In this document: positions 33,561 through 42,118 of the stretch, piece after piece | Layout: every line of letters begins with the position of its first letter | How positions within the stretch are numbered: position 1 is the stretch's first letter | NCBI GenBank assembly: GCA_937927685.1 | Contig: CALBSC010000094.1 | Location: forward strand, 1 to 64,000 | Direction: 5' to 3' | DNA length: 64,000 nucleotides | Source of the DNA: an uncultured Burkholderiales bacterium | Lineage (GTDB): Bacteria; Pseudomonadota; Gammaproteobacteria; Burkholderiales; Burkholderiaceae_C | Program-made: the position numbers and the translations under genes | The notes under the pieces: model-generated | Databases searched by the model: none | What the model saw: only the letters and a program-made list of their open reading frames with translations | Told to the model about the DNA's origin: nothing

Positions 33561-34838
33561 TCAATACAACCAGCGCGCTGGCACCATCACGATTTGCGGG
33601 AACAGCACCATCAGGAACATCACGGCAAACTGCACTGCCATGAAGGGCAGCACGCCGACGGTGACCTCGTCCATGCGCATGCGGCCCACCCCCGCAACCA
33701 CGTTCAGCACCGTGCCCACCGGCGGGGTGACCAGGCCGATGGAGTTGTTGATGATGAACATCACGCCGAAGTACACCGGGTCGATGCCGGCCGCCTTCAC
33801 CAGCGGCATGAGCACCGGCGTGAGGATCAGGATGGTGGGCGTCATGTCCATCGCGGTGCCCACGATCATGCACAGCACCATGATGGCGATCATCAGCAGC
33901 GTGGGCTTGTCCAGCAAGGGCTGCAGCAACTCGATCACCTGGGCCGGCAGGTTGGCCACGGTGATGAGCCAGGCCGAGACCATGGCGGCGGCCACCAGGA
34001 ACATGATGACGGCGGTGGTGGCCGCGGCGGCCTCGAACACCTGGTAGAGTTGCTTGAAGCTCAGCTCGCGGTAAATCACCATGGACACAAACAAGGCGTA
34101 GACGGCGGCCACCACCGCCGCCTCGGTGGGGGTGAACACGCCCATGCGCAAGCCCACCAGGATGATGACGGGCAGCATCAAGGCCCAGCCAGCACTCTTC
34201 ATGGCGGCAAAGATTTCACCCGCACTGCGCCGCGGCGGTGTGTCGAGTTGTTCGCGGCGTGTCAGCCACCACCAGGTGAGCCACAGGCCGGCACTCAGCA
34301 CAATGCCGGGGAAGATGCCGGCCAGGAAGAGCTTGCTGATGGACACATTGGCGGCCACGCCAAAGATCACAAAACCGATGGACGGCGGGATGATGGGGCC
34401 GATCACACCGCAGGCAGCGATCAGGCCCCCGCTGCGCGCTTTGTCGTGGCCAGCTTTGACCATCATGGGCAGCAGCAGGGCGGTCAGCGCGGCGGCGTCG
34501 GCCACGGCGGAACCCGACAACGCAGACAGCAAGCAGGCAGCAACGATCGTCACATAGCCCAGGCCACCACGAATGTGCCCGACCAGGGCCATCGCGAAAT
34601 CCACAATGCGCCGTGACAGGCCGCCGGTGTTCATCACCTCGCCCGCCAGCATGAAGAAGGGCACCGCCAGCAGCGGAAAACTGTTGGCCCCCTCGATGAC
34701 GTTGAGCGCCATGATCTGCGGGTCAAACGAACCCATGTGCCACATCAGCGCGGCACCACACAGCAACAGCGAGTAGGCAATGGGCACACCCAGGGCCATG
34801 GCGCCCAGGAGCGCCCCTAAGAAAACAGCAATCGTCAT
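33561..34838 (-). CDS. TRAP transporter large permease (DctM-like)
   Basis: Large membrane subunit of a sodium-driven tripartite ATP-independent periplasmic transporter, 425 residues with about 12 to 13 hydrophobic helices. It opens with IAVFLGALLGAMALGVPIAYSLL and has the DctM features GGLIAACGVIGPIIPPSIG and TPPVGTVLNVVAGVG. It follows the small permease by 21 bases. The periplasmic receptor (DctP) that gives these transporters their substrate is not encoded next to it. Substrates for the family are usually carboxylates. Confidence 0.94.
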   Translation of the reverse strand: MTIAVFLGALLGAMALGVPIAYSLLLCGAALMWHMGSFDPQIMALNVIEGANSFPLLAVPFFMLAGEVMNTGGLSRRIVDFAMALVGHIRGGLGYVTIVAACLLSALSGSAVADAAALTALLLPMMVKAGHDKARSGGLIAACGVIGPIIPPSIGFVIFGVAANVSISKLFLAGIFPGIVLSAGLWLTWWWLTRREQLDTPPRRSAGEIFAAMKSAGWALMLPVIILVGLRMGVFTPTEAAVVAAVYALFVSMVIYRELSFKQLYQVFEAAAATTAVIMFLVAAAMVSAWLITVANLPAQVIELLQPLLDKPTLLMIAIMVLCMIVGTAMDMTPTILILTPVLMPLVKAAGIDPVYFGVMFIINNSIGLVTPPVGTVLNVVAGVGRMRMDEVTVGVLPFMAVQFAVMFLMVLFPQIVMVPARWLY

Positions 34839-34859
34839 GGTGAGGTTCCTGGTGTGGGC

Positions 34860-35399
34860 TTATTTCAACGGGGGCGGGGCATCGACCGGTTCTTCTTCGG
34901 ATTCGCGAATGCCGATCAGTTCGTCCTCGCTCAGCTGCCCGGTGGCCATGCGCCAGAGTTGCTGCAGCAGGATCACCCCGCCGGATACGGCCAGCACCAT
35001 GCCGCAGGCATAGAAGTAGGCCATGGAGATTTCCATGACCGCGCTCGTGGTGTCGCGGTTGATGATCACCTGGTCCAGCGAGCCCTTGAACAACAGCCAG
35101 CAGGCAAACAGCATGAGCAGGTGTGCCAGCACGAAGCAGGTCTTCTTGCCCGCCAGCGACAGGCGTGAGACCAGGGTGTCTGAGCCCAGGTGGGTGCCTT
35201 CCTTCATCGCGACGATGGCGCCCATGAAGGTGATCCACACAAACAGCCACCGCGACAATTCCTCCGACACCGTGATGCCGGTGTTGAAGCCGTAGCGCAA
35301 CACCACGTTGCCAAACACCAGCACCACCATCAGGGCCAGAGCCATCACCATGCCAAAGCGGATGGCTCGGCAGTACCAATCAATGAGTCGGGTCAGCAT
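34860..35399 (-). CDS. TRAP transporter small permease (DctQ-like)
   Basis: Four-helix small membrane subunit, 179 residues, slightly long owing to an acidic, Pro-rich C-terminal tail (SEEEPVDAPPPLK). The family segment RWLFVWITFMGAIVAMKEGTHLG is present. It should bind the DctM subunit. The AT-rich stretch upstream holds an ACCA-AA-TGGT dyad that may be part of its promoter. No receptor gene is adjacent, which is uncommon for a TRAP operon. Confidence 0.9.
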   Translation of the reverse strand: MLTRLIDWYCRAIRFGMVMALALMVVLVFGNVVLRYGFNTGITVSEELSRWLFVWITFMGAIVAMKEGTHLGSDTLVSRLSLAGKKTCFVLAHLLMLFACWLLFKGSLDQVIINRDTTSAVMEISMAYFYACGMVLAVSGGVILLQQLWRMATGQLSEDELIGIRESEEEPVDAPPPLK

Positions 35400-35502
35400 G
35401 AGGAGGGCGCTCCGGAACAGGAATGACAGAGAAATGTACCAAATGGTTAATTTCTGAAATCGAGGGTAATCACCTAGTCTGATGAGGAATAGGGGACTAC
35501 CT

Positions 35503-35557
35503 GCTATTCAGGCGTTGAATAGCGGAGCGCGGGGTCCGGGTCTTGTCACCCGGGTGA
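35503..35557. promoter_or_regulatory. Two inverted repeats between the GST and TRAP genes
   Basis: GCTATTCA and TGAATAGC flank five bases at 35503-35523, an 8-base stem. TCACCCGGGTGA at 35546-35557 is a perfect 12-base palindrome touching the GST stop codon. Neither is followed by a T-tract on the minus strand, so they may be operators for the TRAP unit or a weak transcription end. Confidence 0.3.
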
Positions 35558-36172
35558 TCACAAGGTGATGCCTTCGTCGGCAAACGCCTTTTGCACGCCC
35601 TCGCGCTGGAGCATGCGGTTCTTGAAGGCCGTGAAGTGCTTGAGTTCCTGCACCGGAAACTCGCGCCGGAACCCCCACACATAAAAAATCAGGGCATAGG
35701 GGTCGAGGACGGAATATTGCGCGCCCATCCATTCGCGGGTGGCCAGCATGGCGTCAATTTGCTGGAGGTACTGCGCATAGGTCTTGCGGCCCATGGCCTG
35801 GATACCGGGAAAGGCACTGGCGTCCTCGGTGTAGCGCTCGGGACGGCCGATGTGCGCGTTGGCCGGGTGCACGCTGGAGGCAAAGAAACCGATCAGCGAC
35901 AGGGCCTGCGCCTCTTGCAGCAAGTCCGTGGGCCACAGGCCAAAGCGCTTGCCCAGATAAGGCAGGATGGCGGTGTTTTCGGTGAGGTGCGTGCCGTCTT
36001 CCAGCGTGAGTGCCGGTACCCGCCCCAGCGGATGAATGCGCAGGTAGTCCGCCGTTTTATGCTCGCCCTGGGTCAGGTTCATGCGATGCGGCTGGTAGGG
36101 GTGGCCCACCTCTTCCATCACGATGTGGGCGGCCAGTGAACAAGCGCCAGGGGCGTAATAAAGCGTGAGCAT
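35558..36172 (-). CDS. Glutathione S-transferase
   Basis: A 204-residue GST with the thioredoxin-like N-terminal domain (MLTLYYAPGACSLAAHIVMEE), a cis-Pro segment (RVPALTLEDGTHLTENTAIL) and an all-helical C-terminal domain. The PGACSLA opening is typical of beta-class bacterial GSTs, in which a Cys near residue 10 contacts glutathione. It stands alone between the TRAP permease and a PanE-like gene. Substrate unknown; detoxification is the general role. Confidence 0.92.
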   Translation of the reverse strand: MLTLYYAPGACSLAAHIVMEEVGHPYQPHRMNLTQGEHKTADYLRIHPLGRVPALTLEDGTHLTENTAILPYLGKRFGLWPTDLLQEAQALSLIGFFASSVHPANAHIGRPERYTEDASAFPGIQAMGRKTYAQYLQQIDAMLATREWMGAQYSVLDPYALIFYVWGFRREFPVQELKHFTAFKNRMLQREGVQKAFADEGITL

Positions 36173-36204
36173 GGGTGTCTCCTAAGAAGTGCCCGGGTTG
36201 GGGG

Positions 36205-37200
36205 TCAGGGGGTGTCGTGCTGGCGGAACTCCAGCAATTTGATCAGGCTGTATATGGCCTGGTGGGCCGGCGTCGGGATGCCGTGTTGGGCACCCAGTCG
36301 GGTGAGCAAGCCATTGAGGTGATCGATCTCGGTGCGCTTGCCACGTGCGATGTCTTGCGCGGTGGACGAGCGTTGGCCTGCCATGGAGCGGTACAGGCCT
36401 TCGAAGGTCTGGTCGACGTCGGTGCGGTCAAAGTGCACCCCCTCTGCGGTGGCCACCGCCAGAAATTCGGTGGTCAGTTGCCCCAGCAGCGTTCGCACTT
36501 CGGGCACCAGCACCATGCGACCGTATTCGATCTGCCCGATGGCTGACACCGCATTGACCACGCAATTGATCAGGAACTTGAACCAGAGCGCGTCTTTGAC
36601 GGTGGGTGAAATCTCGCACGGCACGCCCGCCGACGCAAAGAGCGAGGCGATGTCGGTCAGCAGCCGTTGCGCGTTCGGGCCCTGGCCTGCGGGGGTGGTC
36701 AGTGCCCCCGGGGTGTGCATCTCGCCAATCACGAGTTCGCCGCGGCCATTGTGTTTGAGTTGACCCGGACCTTCCATGGCCGTGGCCACGTACACCACCG
36801 CCGGAAACACCGGGTTGGGCAGCAGGCGTTGCAGGGCAGGGGCGTTGTCCACGCCGTTTTGCAAACTCAGGACCACCGCGTGAGGGGACAGCACCTCACG
36901 CAATGCCGCTGCGGTGGATTCCGTGTCCGGCGATTTGACGCACAAGAGCACCAGGTCTGCCTGCGCTGCCGCGGCCAGTTCAGTGGTGGCACGAACCGGT
37001 ACATGGGCTTGAAAAGTCTGACAGTTCATGAACAGGCCGTGGGCCGTGATGGCCTCGACGTGCCCGGCACGCGCAATGAGGGTGACATCAAGCCCCGCTC
37101 GTGCCAACATACCGCCGTAAAAGCAACCCACGGCGCCCGCGCCGACCACGACGACGCGGGATGAACGGGAAATCGAAAAATCGTGCGACATCGTTTTCAT
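36205..37200 (-). CDS. 2-dehydropantoate 2-reductase family protein (PanE/ApbA), catalytic residues present
   Basis: NADPH-dependent reductase family protein of about 331 residues. The Rossmann motif is VVVVGAGAVGCFYGG. The catalytic helix reads ALWFKFLINCVVNAVSAI, which keeps the Lys and both Asn of ketopantoate reductase, and TEIDHLNG near the end keeps the Glu. The ATG at 37200 has GGGGTAGG upstream; an ATG at 37191 is an alternative. This is the better candidate of the two family members here for reducing ketopantoate to pantoate. It is isolated from the panC gene. Confidence 0.85.
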   Translation of the reverse strand: MKTMSHDFSISRSSRVVVVGAGAVGCFYGGMLARAGLDVTLIARAGHVEAITAHGLFMNCQTFQAHVPVRATTELAAAAQADLVLLCVKSPDTESTAAALREVLSPHAVVLSLQNGVDNAPALQRLLPNPVFPAVVYVATAMEGPGQLKHNGRGELVIGEMHTPGALTTPAGQGPNAQRLLTDIASLFASAGVPCEISPTVKDALWFKFLINCVVNAVSAIGQIEYGRMVLVPEVRTLLGQLTTEFLAVATAEGVHFDRTDVDQTFEGLYRSMAGQRSSTAQDIARGKRTEIDHLNGLLTRLGAQHGIPTPAHQAIYSLIKLLEFRQHDTP

Positions 37201-37328
37201 CCTACCCCAGCCCTGGGCAAATTGCATGGCCGGGATACGTCTCAAGGTTGACGCAGGTGACAGTCGCGAAGCGGCCCGGTACGGCGGGAATGCGCTAGCA
37301 TCATGACCAATTAAGCGGAGAGATCCCG

Positions 37329-37829
37329 ATGAACGATACCTTGGTCCCCGAGCGTCAGGCCTCTTTGGCCTGGTCTGATGCCTTGCTGCTCGAACTTGAC
37401 TTCATGGACGACACCCACCGTGAGTTTGTCGAATTGCTGGGGGCGGTTGAGACCGCCTCGGATGACCACCTGATCGACTGTTTCCGCATGCTGGTGGAGC
37501 ACACCGATGCGCATTTTGGCGGCGAGGACCGCTGGATGGCCGCGACCCAATTTGCCGCCAGCCATTGCCACACCACGCAGCATAACGTGGTGATGCAGGT
37601 GCTGCACGAGGCGCTCAAGCGCGGACAGGCGGGCGACCTGGCGTTGCTGCGCGAGTTGTCCCGCGAACTCGGTATCTGGTTCACCCAGCATGCCCAAACC
37701 ATGGATGCGGCGCTGGCCCAGTACCTGCGCCAGGTCGGGTTCGATCCGGTGACGGGCAGCATGCGCCCTCCGGCTGCATGGTCCGAAGGGGCGATGCACG
37801 CCTGCGGCGGATCGTCCTGCGGCACCTGA
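37329..37829 (+). CDS. Hemerythrin-like metal-binding protein
   Basis: A 166-residue protein with a bacterial hemerythrin domain. The diiron ligands can be assigned from DDTHREF, EHTDAHFGGEDRWM, HCHTTQHNVV and WFTQHAQTMD. After the four-helix bundle comes a C-terminal extension of about 30 residues ending CGGSSCGT, where two Cys lie close together and could bind a metal or form a disulfide. It stands alone. Bacterial hemerythrins store or sense oxygen, or bind iron; no role can be fixed here. Confidence 0.9.
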   Translation: MNDTLVPERQASLAWSDALLLELDFMDDTHREFVELLGAVETASDDHLIDCFRMLVEHTDAHFGGEDRWMAATQFAASHCHTTQHNVVMQVLHEALKRGQAGDLALLRELSRELGIWFTQHAQTMDAALAQYLRQVGFDPVTGSMRPPAAWSEGAMHACGGSSCGT

Positions 37830-37941
37830 GACCGGCCGATCCATCAGCGCCCTCTGGGCCCGGATGCCGAGCGGGTGCTGCCCGCTTTAACCTCGGACCG
37901 TGCTGGCAGCGCATCAGGCGGTTTTCCGGGAGAATGACCGC

Positions 37942-39150
37942 ATGATGTCCGCTTTGCGCAACCCCCTCGTTCTGGTCACGGTGCTGATGGCCGGTGGCGT
38001 CCTGTTGATCACGATGGGCATTCGCCAATCGGTCGGCTTGTTCGTGGGGCCGCTCAACACCAGCACGGGACTGGGGATCACCTCCATCAGCCTGGCATTG
38101 GCCATCGGTCAATTCGTCTGGGGGGCCGTGCAGCCAGTAGCTGGCGCGGCCGCGGATCACTGGGGGGCGCGACCGGTGCTGCTGGTGGGCTTGCTGCTGA
38201 TGGCGCTGGGTTGCCTGCTCACCCCCTGGATGGATTCCGCGTCGGGGCTCACCTTCACGCTGGGGGTGTTGTCAGCCGCCGGGGCGGGAGCTTGCAGTTT
38301 TTCGGTGTTGATCGGTGCCTCGGCTCAACGGCTGTCCCCGCAGGAGCGCGGCGCGGCCTCGGGCTGGATCAACGCCGGCGGCTCATTGGGGCAGTTCGTC
38401 CTGGCCCCGCTGACACAAAAACTCATTCAGACCTTGGGCTGGATGGGTGCCATGTGGGCTTCCGCGGCAGTGACACTGCTGGCCATTCCCATGGCGCTGG
38501 GGCTCACGCCTGCACGTGCGGCGGCTGCGCCCGCGACTGGGGCCGAGGGGGGCATGCGACAAGCCATTGCCCAGGCGTGTGCCGACCGCAGTTACTGGCT
38601 CTTGCACCTGGGCTTTTTCACCTGTGGCTTTCACATCGCATTTCTGGTCACGCACCTGCCCACGGAAGTCGGTTTGTGCGGACTCTCGCCCACGGTGGCG
38701 AGCTGGTCGCTCGCCTTCATTGGCATCGCCAACATCGTGGGCAGTGTGGTGGTGGGCAACTGCATCAACCACTATCGCAGCAAGCATTTGCTGGCGCTGA
38801 TGTACGGCTCCCGCGCTGTGTTGGTGCTGTGGTACCTGGTCATGCCCAAGACAGAATGGGTGTTCTATGCCTTTGCGGGGGGACTGGGGCTGACCTGGCT
38901 GGCCACGGTGCCTCCCACGGCGGCCCTGGTGGGCAAACTGTTTGGTGTGCGTTACCTCGCGACCCTGTTTGGCCTGACCTTGCTGTCTCACCAGGTGGGT
39001 GGGTTTTTAGGGGCCTATCTGGGCGGGCTGGCGTTGAGTGCCAGTGGCGACTACCAGGCGATGTGGTGGGCCGACATGGTGCTGGCTGCGCTGGCCGCGC
39101 TGTTCAATTTGCCCATCCGAGAAGAGCCCGTCATCTCGGCACAGGCCTGA
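37942..39150 (+). CDS. MFS transporter
   Basis: A major facilitator of about 402 residues with roughly 12 membrane helices. The family loops are visible: AVQPVAGAAADHWGARPVLLVGLLLM between helices 2 and 3, and SVVVGNCINHYRSKHLLALMYGSRA in the second half. An ATGATG start at 37942 has GGGAGA upstream. The opening ITMGIRQSVGLFVGPL resembles NNP- and OFA-type uptake carriers with small organic acids as substrates. It stands alone between a hemerythrin and an EamA transporter. Confidence 0.93.
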   Translation: MMSALRNPLVLVTVLMAGGVLLITMGIRQSVGLFVGPLNTSTGLGITSISLALAIGQFVWGAVQPVAGAAADHWGARPVLLVGLLLMALGCLLTPWMDSASGLTFTLGVLSAAGAGACSFSVLIGASAQRLSPQERGAASGWINAGGSLGQFVLAPLTQKLIQTLGWMGAMWASAAVTLLAIPMALGLTPARAAAAPATGAEGGMRQAIAQACADRSYWLLHLGFFTCGFHIAFLVTHLPTEVGLCGLSPTVASWSLAFIGIANIVGSVVVGNCINHYRSKHLLALMYGSRAVLVLWYLVMPKTEWVFYAFAGGLGLTWLATVPPTAALVGKLFGVRYLATLFGLTLLSHQVGGFLGAYLGGLALSASGDYQAMWWADMVLAALAALFNLPIREEPVISAQA

Positions 39151-39238
39151 ATGCCTGGTCCCGGGGTGCTGGCCGCCCCCGTGACGTCTACAGCGGCGAC
39201 AAGTGGCCACGGGATCATCGGGTAAGCTAGTGCCCGAC

Positions 39239-40126
39239 ATGCCCCTGAACGACCCCGCCTCCCAGCGCCTTCGGCGCATCGGCATTGCCTGGATTTGCCT
39301 CACCACCCTCATGTTTGCTGTGCTCGACAGCAGCGCCAAGTGGCTGGTGCAGGTGTTTCCGGTGATGCAAGTGATCTGGATGCGCTTTCTGGTGCATACC
39401 GTGCTCACGGCCGCCTTGTTTGCCCCGCGAATCGGTCATCAGTTGTACCGCGTGAAACACCCCAGGCTGCAACTCCTGCGTGGCTCCATGCTGGCGGCCA
39501 TGACGGCGCTGAATTTTTTCGCCCTGCAGTATCTGCAACTGGCCGAAACCGGGGCCATCCAGTTTTCTGTACCCATCCTCATCGCGTTGTTCAGTGTGTG
39601 GTGGTTGGGCGAGCAGCAAAGCGTATCGCGTTGGGTGGCAATTGCCGTGGGGTTCGTGGGGGTGTTGGTGATCATCCGGCCCGGCAGTCACGGGTTTCAT
39701 CCGGCCATCTTCCTGAGCTTGCTCAACGCCATCATCTACGCGGTCTTCAACATGGTCACGCGCCGCGTGGGGGCTGACGATCATCCGGCGGCCACGCAGT
39801 GGATTGCTGCCCTGGTGCCCACCGTGGTGCTCGCGCCCTTTGCCCTGTGGCAATGGCAAACCCCGCACGATGTCTGGTCCTGGTTGTTCATCCTGTCAGC
39901 GGGTGTGACGGGAGGACTCGGACACTTTGCCTCGGCCATGGCGCATCGCTACGCCAGCGCCGCCGTGCTGGGTCCCTTTTTGTACCAGCAGATCATTTAC
40001 ATGAGTTTCTTTGGCTGGTTGATGTTCGACCAGATACCCGACCCCATGGTCGTGATGGGCGCCTTGCTGGTGGTGGCCAGCGGTTTGTACTTGCTGCGCC
40101 AGGAATTCCGAACCCAGGTCGGTTGA
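39239..40126 (+). CDS. EamA/DMT-family transporter
   Basis: A membrane protein of 295 residues with about ten helices in two EamA repeats, the usual layout of drug/metabolite transporters. The first repeat contains VQVFPVMQVIWMRFLVHT, and the end of the repeat has AIQFSVPILIALFSVWWLGE. The ATG at 39239 is used; a GTG at 39230 is also possible. These proteins typically export amino acids or metabolites. Substrate unknown. Confidence 0.9.
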   Translation: MPLNDPASQRLRRIGIAWICLTTLMFAVLDSSAKWLVQVFPVMQVIWMRFLVHTVLTAALFAPRIGHQLYRVKHPRLQLLRGSMLAAMTALNFFALQYLQLAETGAIQFSVPILIALFSVWWLGEQQSVSRWVAIAVGFVGVLVIIRPGSHGFHPAIFLSLLNAIIYAVFNMVTRRVGADDHPAATQWIAALVPTVVLAPFALWQWQTPHDVWSWLFILSAGVTGGLGHFASAMAHRYASAAVLGPFLYQQIIYMSFFGWLMFDQIPDPMVVMGALLVVASGLYLLRQEFRTQVG

Positions 40127-40232
40127 TGCCGGCACGCTTGTCGCGCCAGCCGCGCGCAGGTGACGGACGCTGGCTGTCGGCATCCGCGATCTCCCCTAAG
40201 ATGCGGGCACGCATGACGTGAGGAGTCTGAAC

Positions 40233-41141
40233 ATGAAAATCCTGATGGTCGGTGCCGGTGGCATCGGTGGCTATTTTGGTGCCCAGTTGATCCGTGCTGG
40301 CGCGGATGTGACGTTTTTGCTGCGCGAGCAGCGCAAGCAACTGATTGACCGCGAGGGACTCACGATTGAGACGCCCAGCGAAACCTTCAACCTGCGTGTG
40401 GCCACGGTCAGTGCCGCCACGCTCAAGCCGGACTATGACCTGATCGTGTTGGCGCCCAAGGCCTATGACCTGGAGGACACGTTGGGCAGTGTGGCGGGTG
40501 CTGCGTCGCGCGGCTTCATCCTGCCGTTGCTCAATGGGTTGGACCATATGGATGTGCTGGACCAGCGCTTGGGTCGCGATCGCGTACTGGGGGGCGTGGC
40601 GCACATTGCGGCCATGATCAGCCCAACCGGGTCGGTCAAACGCCTGAGTGACTTGCACATGCTCACCGTGGGCCCCCGCGCCCCGGAGCAAGCGGCGACC
40701 GCCCGGGCCTTTCATGTCTGGTGCGAGCGCACACCGTTTGATCGCGCCTACAGTGACAACATCGAGCAATCGCTGTGGGACAAGTGGGTGTTCCTGGCGT
40801 CCCTCGCGGCCATGACCACCTTGTTCCACGCATCCGTCGGCAAGATCGTGGCCACCCCCTATGGCCATGCGCTCAATCTGCAAACCTATGATGAGTGCTG
40901 CGAAGTAGCTGCCCGTTGTGGTTTCCCGATTGCCGACAGCGTGCGTGCCAAGGCGTCGGCGCAATTGACCCTGGCCGGTTCAGGCTTCACCGCCTCCATG
41001 CTGCGCGACATGGCCTCGGGCCAGCGCACCGAGCATGAGCATATCCTGGGGGGCATGATCCGGCGCGGTCAACAGCATGGCGTGGCCTGTACCTTGCTCA
41101 AGACCGCCTACACGCACATCGCGGTGGCTCAGTCGAGCTGA
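40233..41141 (+). CDS. PanE/ApbA-family reductase lacking the conserved catalytic Asn pair
   Basis: A 302-residue protein of the ketopantoate reductase family. The ATG at 40233 has GAGGAG upstream. It has MKILMVGAGGIGGYFGA, the NADP-binding motif, and ASMLRDMASGQRTEHEHILGG with the late Glu. The catalytic helix reads LWDKWVFLASLAAMTTLF: the Lys is kept, but Leu and Ala replace the Asn residues at +4 and +8. The protein may therefore reduce a different 2-keto acid. Its 3' end overlaps the convergent Bug gene by 13 bases. Confidence 0.88.
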   Translation: MKILMVGAGGIGGYFGAQLIRAGADVTFLLREQRKQLIDREGLTIETPSETFNLRVATVSAATLKPDYDLIVLAPKAYDLEDTLGSVAGAASRGFILPLLNGLDHMDVLDQRLGRDRVLGGVAHIAAMISPTGSVKRLSDLHMLTVGPRAPEQAATARAFHVWCERTPFDRAYSDNIEQSLWDKWVFLASLAAMTTLFHASVGKIVATPYGHALNLQTYDECCEVAARCGFPIADSVRAKASAQLTLAGSGFTASMLRDMASGQRTEHEHILGGMIRRGQQHGVACTLLKTAYTHIAVAQSS

Positions 41142-42088
41142 GCGCCCGAGTCCTTCACGATCTTGGCCCAGCGCACCAGGTCCGACTTCACCAGCGCGGC
41201 GAGTTGATCGGGCGTGCTGGGCGTCACCTCGGCGCCCAGCGAGTTGAAGCGCTCCTTGATCTCGGGCGATTGCAGCAATTTGGTGATTTCCTGATTCAGC
41301 CGGGTCACCACTTCCTTGGGTGTGCCCGCCGGTGCGAACAGACCGTACCAGGCGTTGGCATGCAGACCTGGCACGCTTTCGGCCAGCGTGGGCATGTCGG
41401 GCGCCAGCGAGGTGCGTTGCTCGGTGGCCGCGGCAATCACGCGCAACTGACCGCTCTTGACGAAGGGCATCACGCCGGGGAAGCTGCCAAAGGTCATGGT
41501 GCAGAGGCCGGCAATCACGTCGGTGGCCGCAGCGGCGGCGCCCTTGTAGGGCACGTGCACGATGTCAACGTTGGCGGTGGATTTGAGCATTTCGCCCAGC
41601 AAGTGGTTGACCGTGCCATTGCCCGCCGAGGCGTAGGTGAGTTTGCCCGGATCGGCCTTGGCCAGGGCAATCAGTTCCTTGATGTTTTTGGCCGGGAAAT
41701 TCGGGCTCACCGCCAGCAGGTAGGGGGCCGTGGCCACCACCATGATGGGCTCAAAGTCCTTGACGGGGTCGAACGGCACTTTCTTGTAGAGCGAGGGGTT
41801 GATGGTCTGCGCGCTTTGCGCGGTGATCATCAGCGTGTAGCCATCCTTGGGGGCGCGTGCGACCAGGGCTGTGCCCACGTTGCCCCCCGCGCCGGGCTTG
41901 TTCTCCACCACCACGGGTTGGCCCAACGCCACGGCCAGGCGCTGCCCGAGGGCGCGGCCCACGACGTCGTTGGCGCCCCCCGGTGCTTGCGGAATGATCA
42001 GTGTGATGGGCTTGCTGGGGTAGGGATCAGCCGCCCAGGCCGATGACAAACCCAAGGCCAGGCAACAGGTGGCAAGAAAGTGACGCAT
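41129..42088 (-). CDS. Bug/TctC-family receptor (isolated)
   Basis: Periplasmic receptor of about 319 residues. ATG 42088 has AAGGAG upstream; a TTG one codon earlier is in frame. The signal peptide ends SSAWAAD. The mature part has YPSKPITLIIPQAPGGAND, VVENKPGAGGN and PKDGYTL. It overlaps the convergent PanE-family gene by 13 bases and has a lipoprotein methyltransferase-like gene downstream of its strand start. No catabolic enzyme is next to it, so its ligand is not suggested by context. Confidence 0.93.
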   Translation of the reverse strand: MRHFLATCCLALGLSSAWAADPYPSKPITLIIPQAPGGANDVVGRALGQRLAVALGQPVVVENKPGAGGNVGTALVARAPKDGYTLMITAQSAQTINPSLYKKVPFDPVKDFEPIMVVATAPYLLAVSPNFPAKNIKELIALAKADPGKLTYASAGNGTVNHLLGEMLKSTANVDIVHVPYKGAAAAATDVIAGLCTMTFGSFPGVMPFVKSGQLRVIAAATEQRTSLAPDMPTLAESVPGLHANAWYGLFAPAGTPKEVVTRLNQEITKLLQSPEIKERFNSLGAEVTPSTPDQLAALVKSDLVRWAKIVKDSGAQLD

Positions 42089-42118
42089 CAAAAAACTCCT
42101 TGAAGGTGAAAGACGGTG

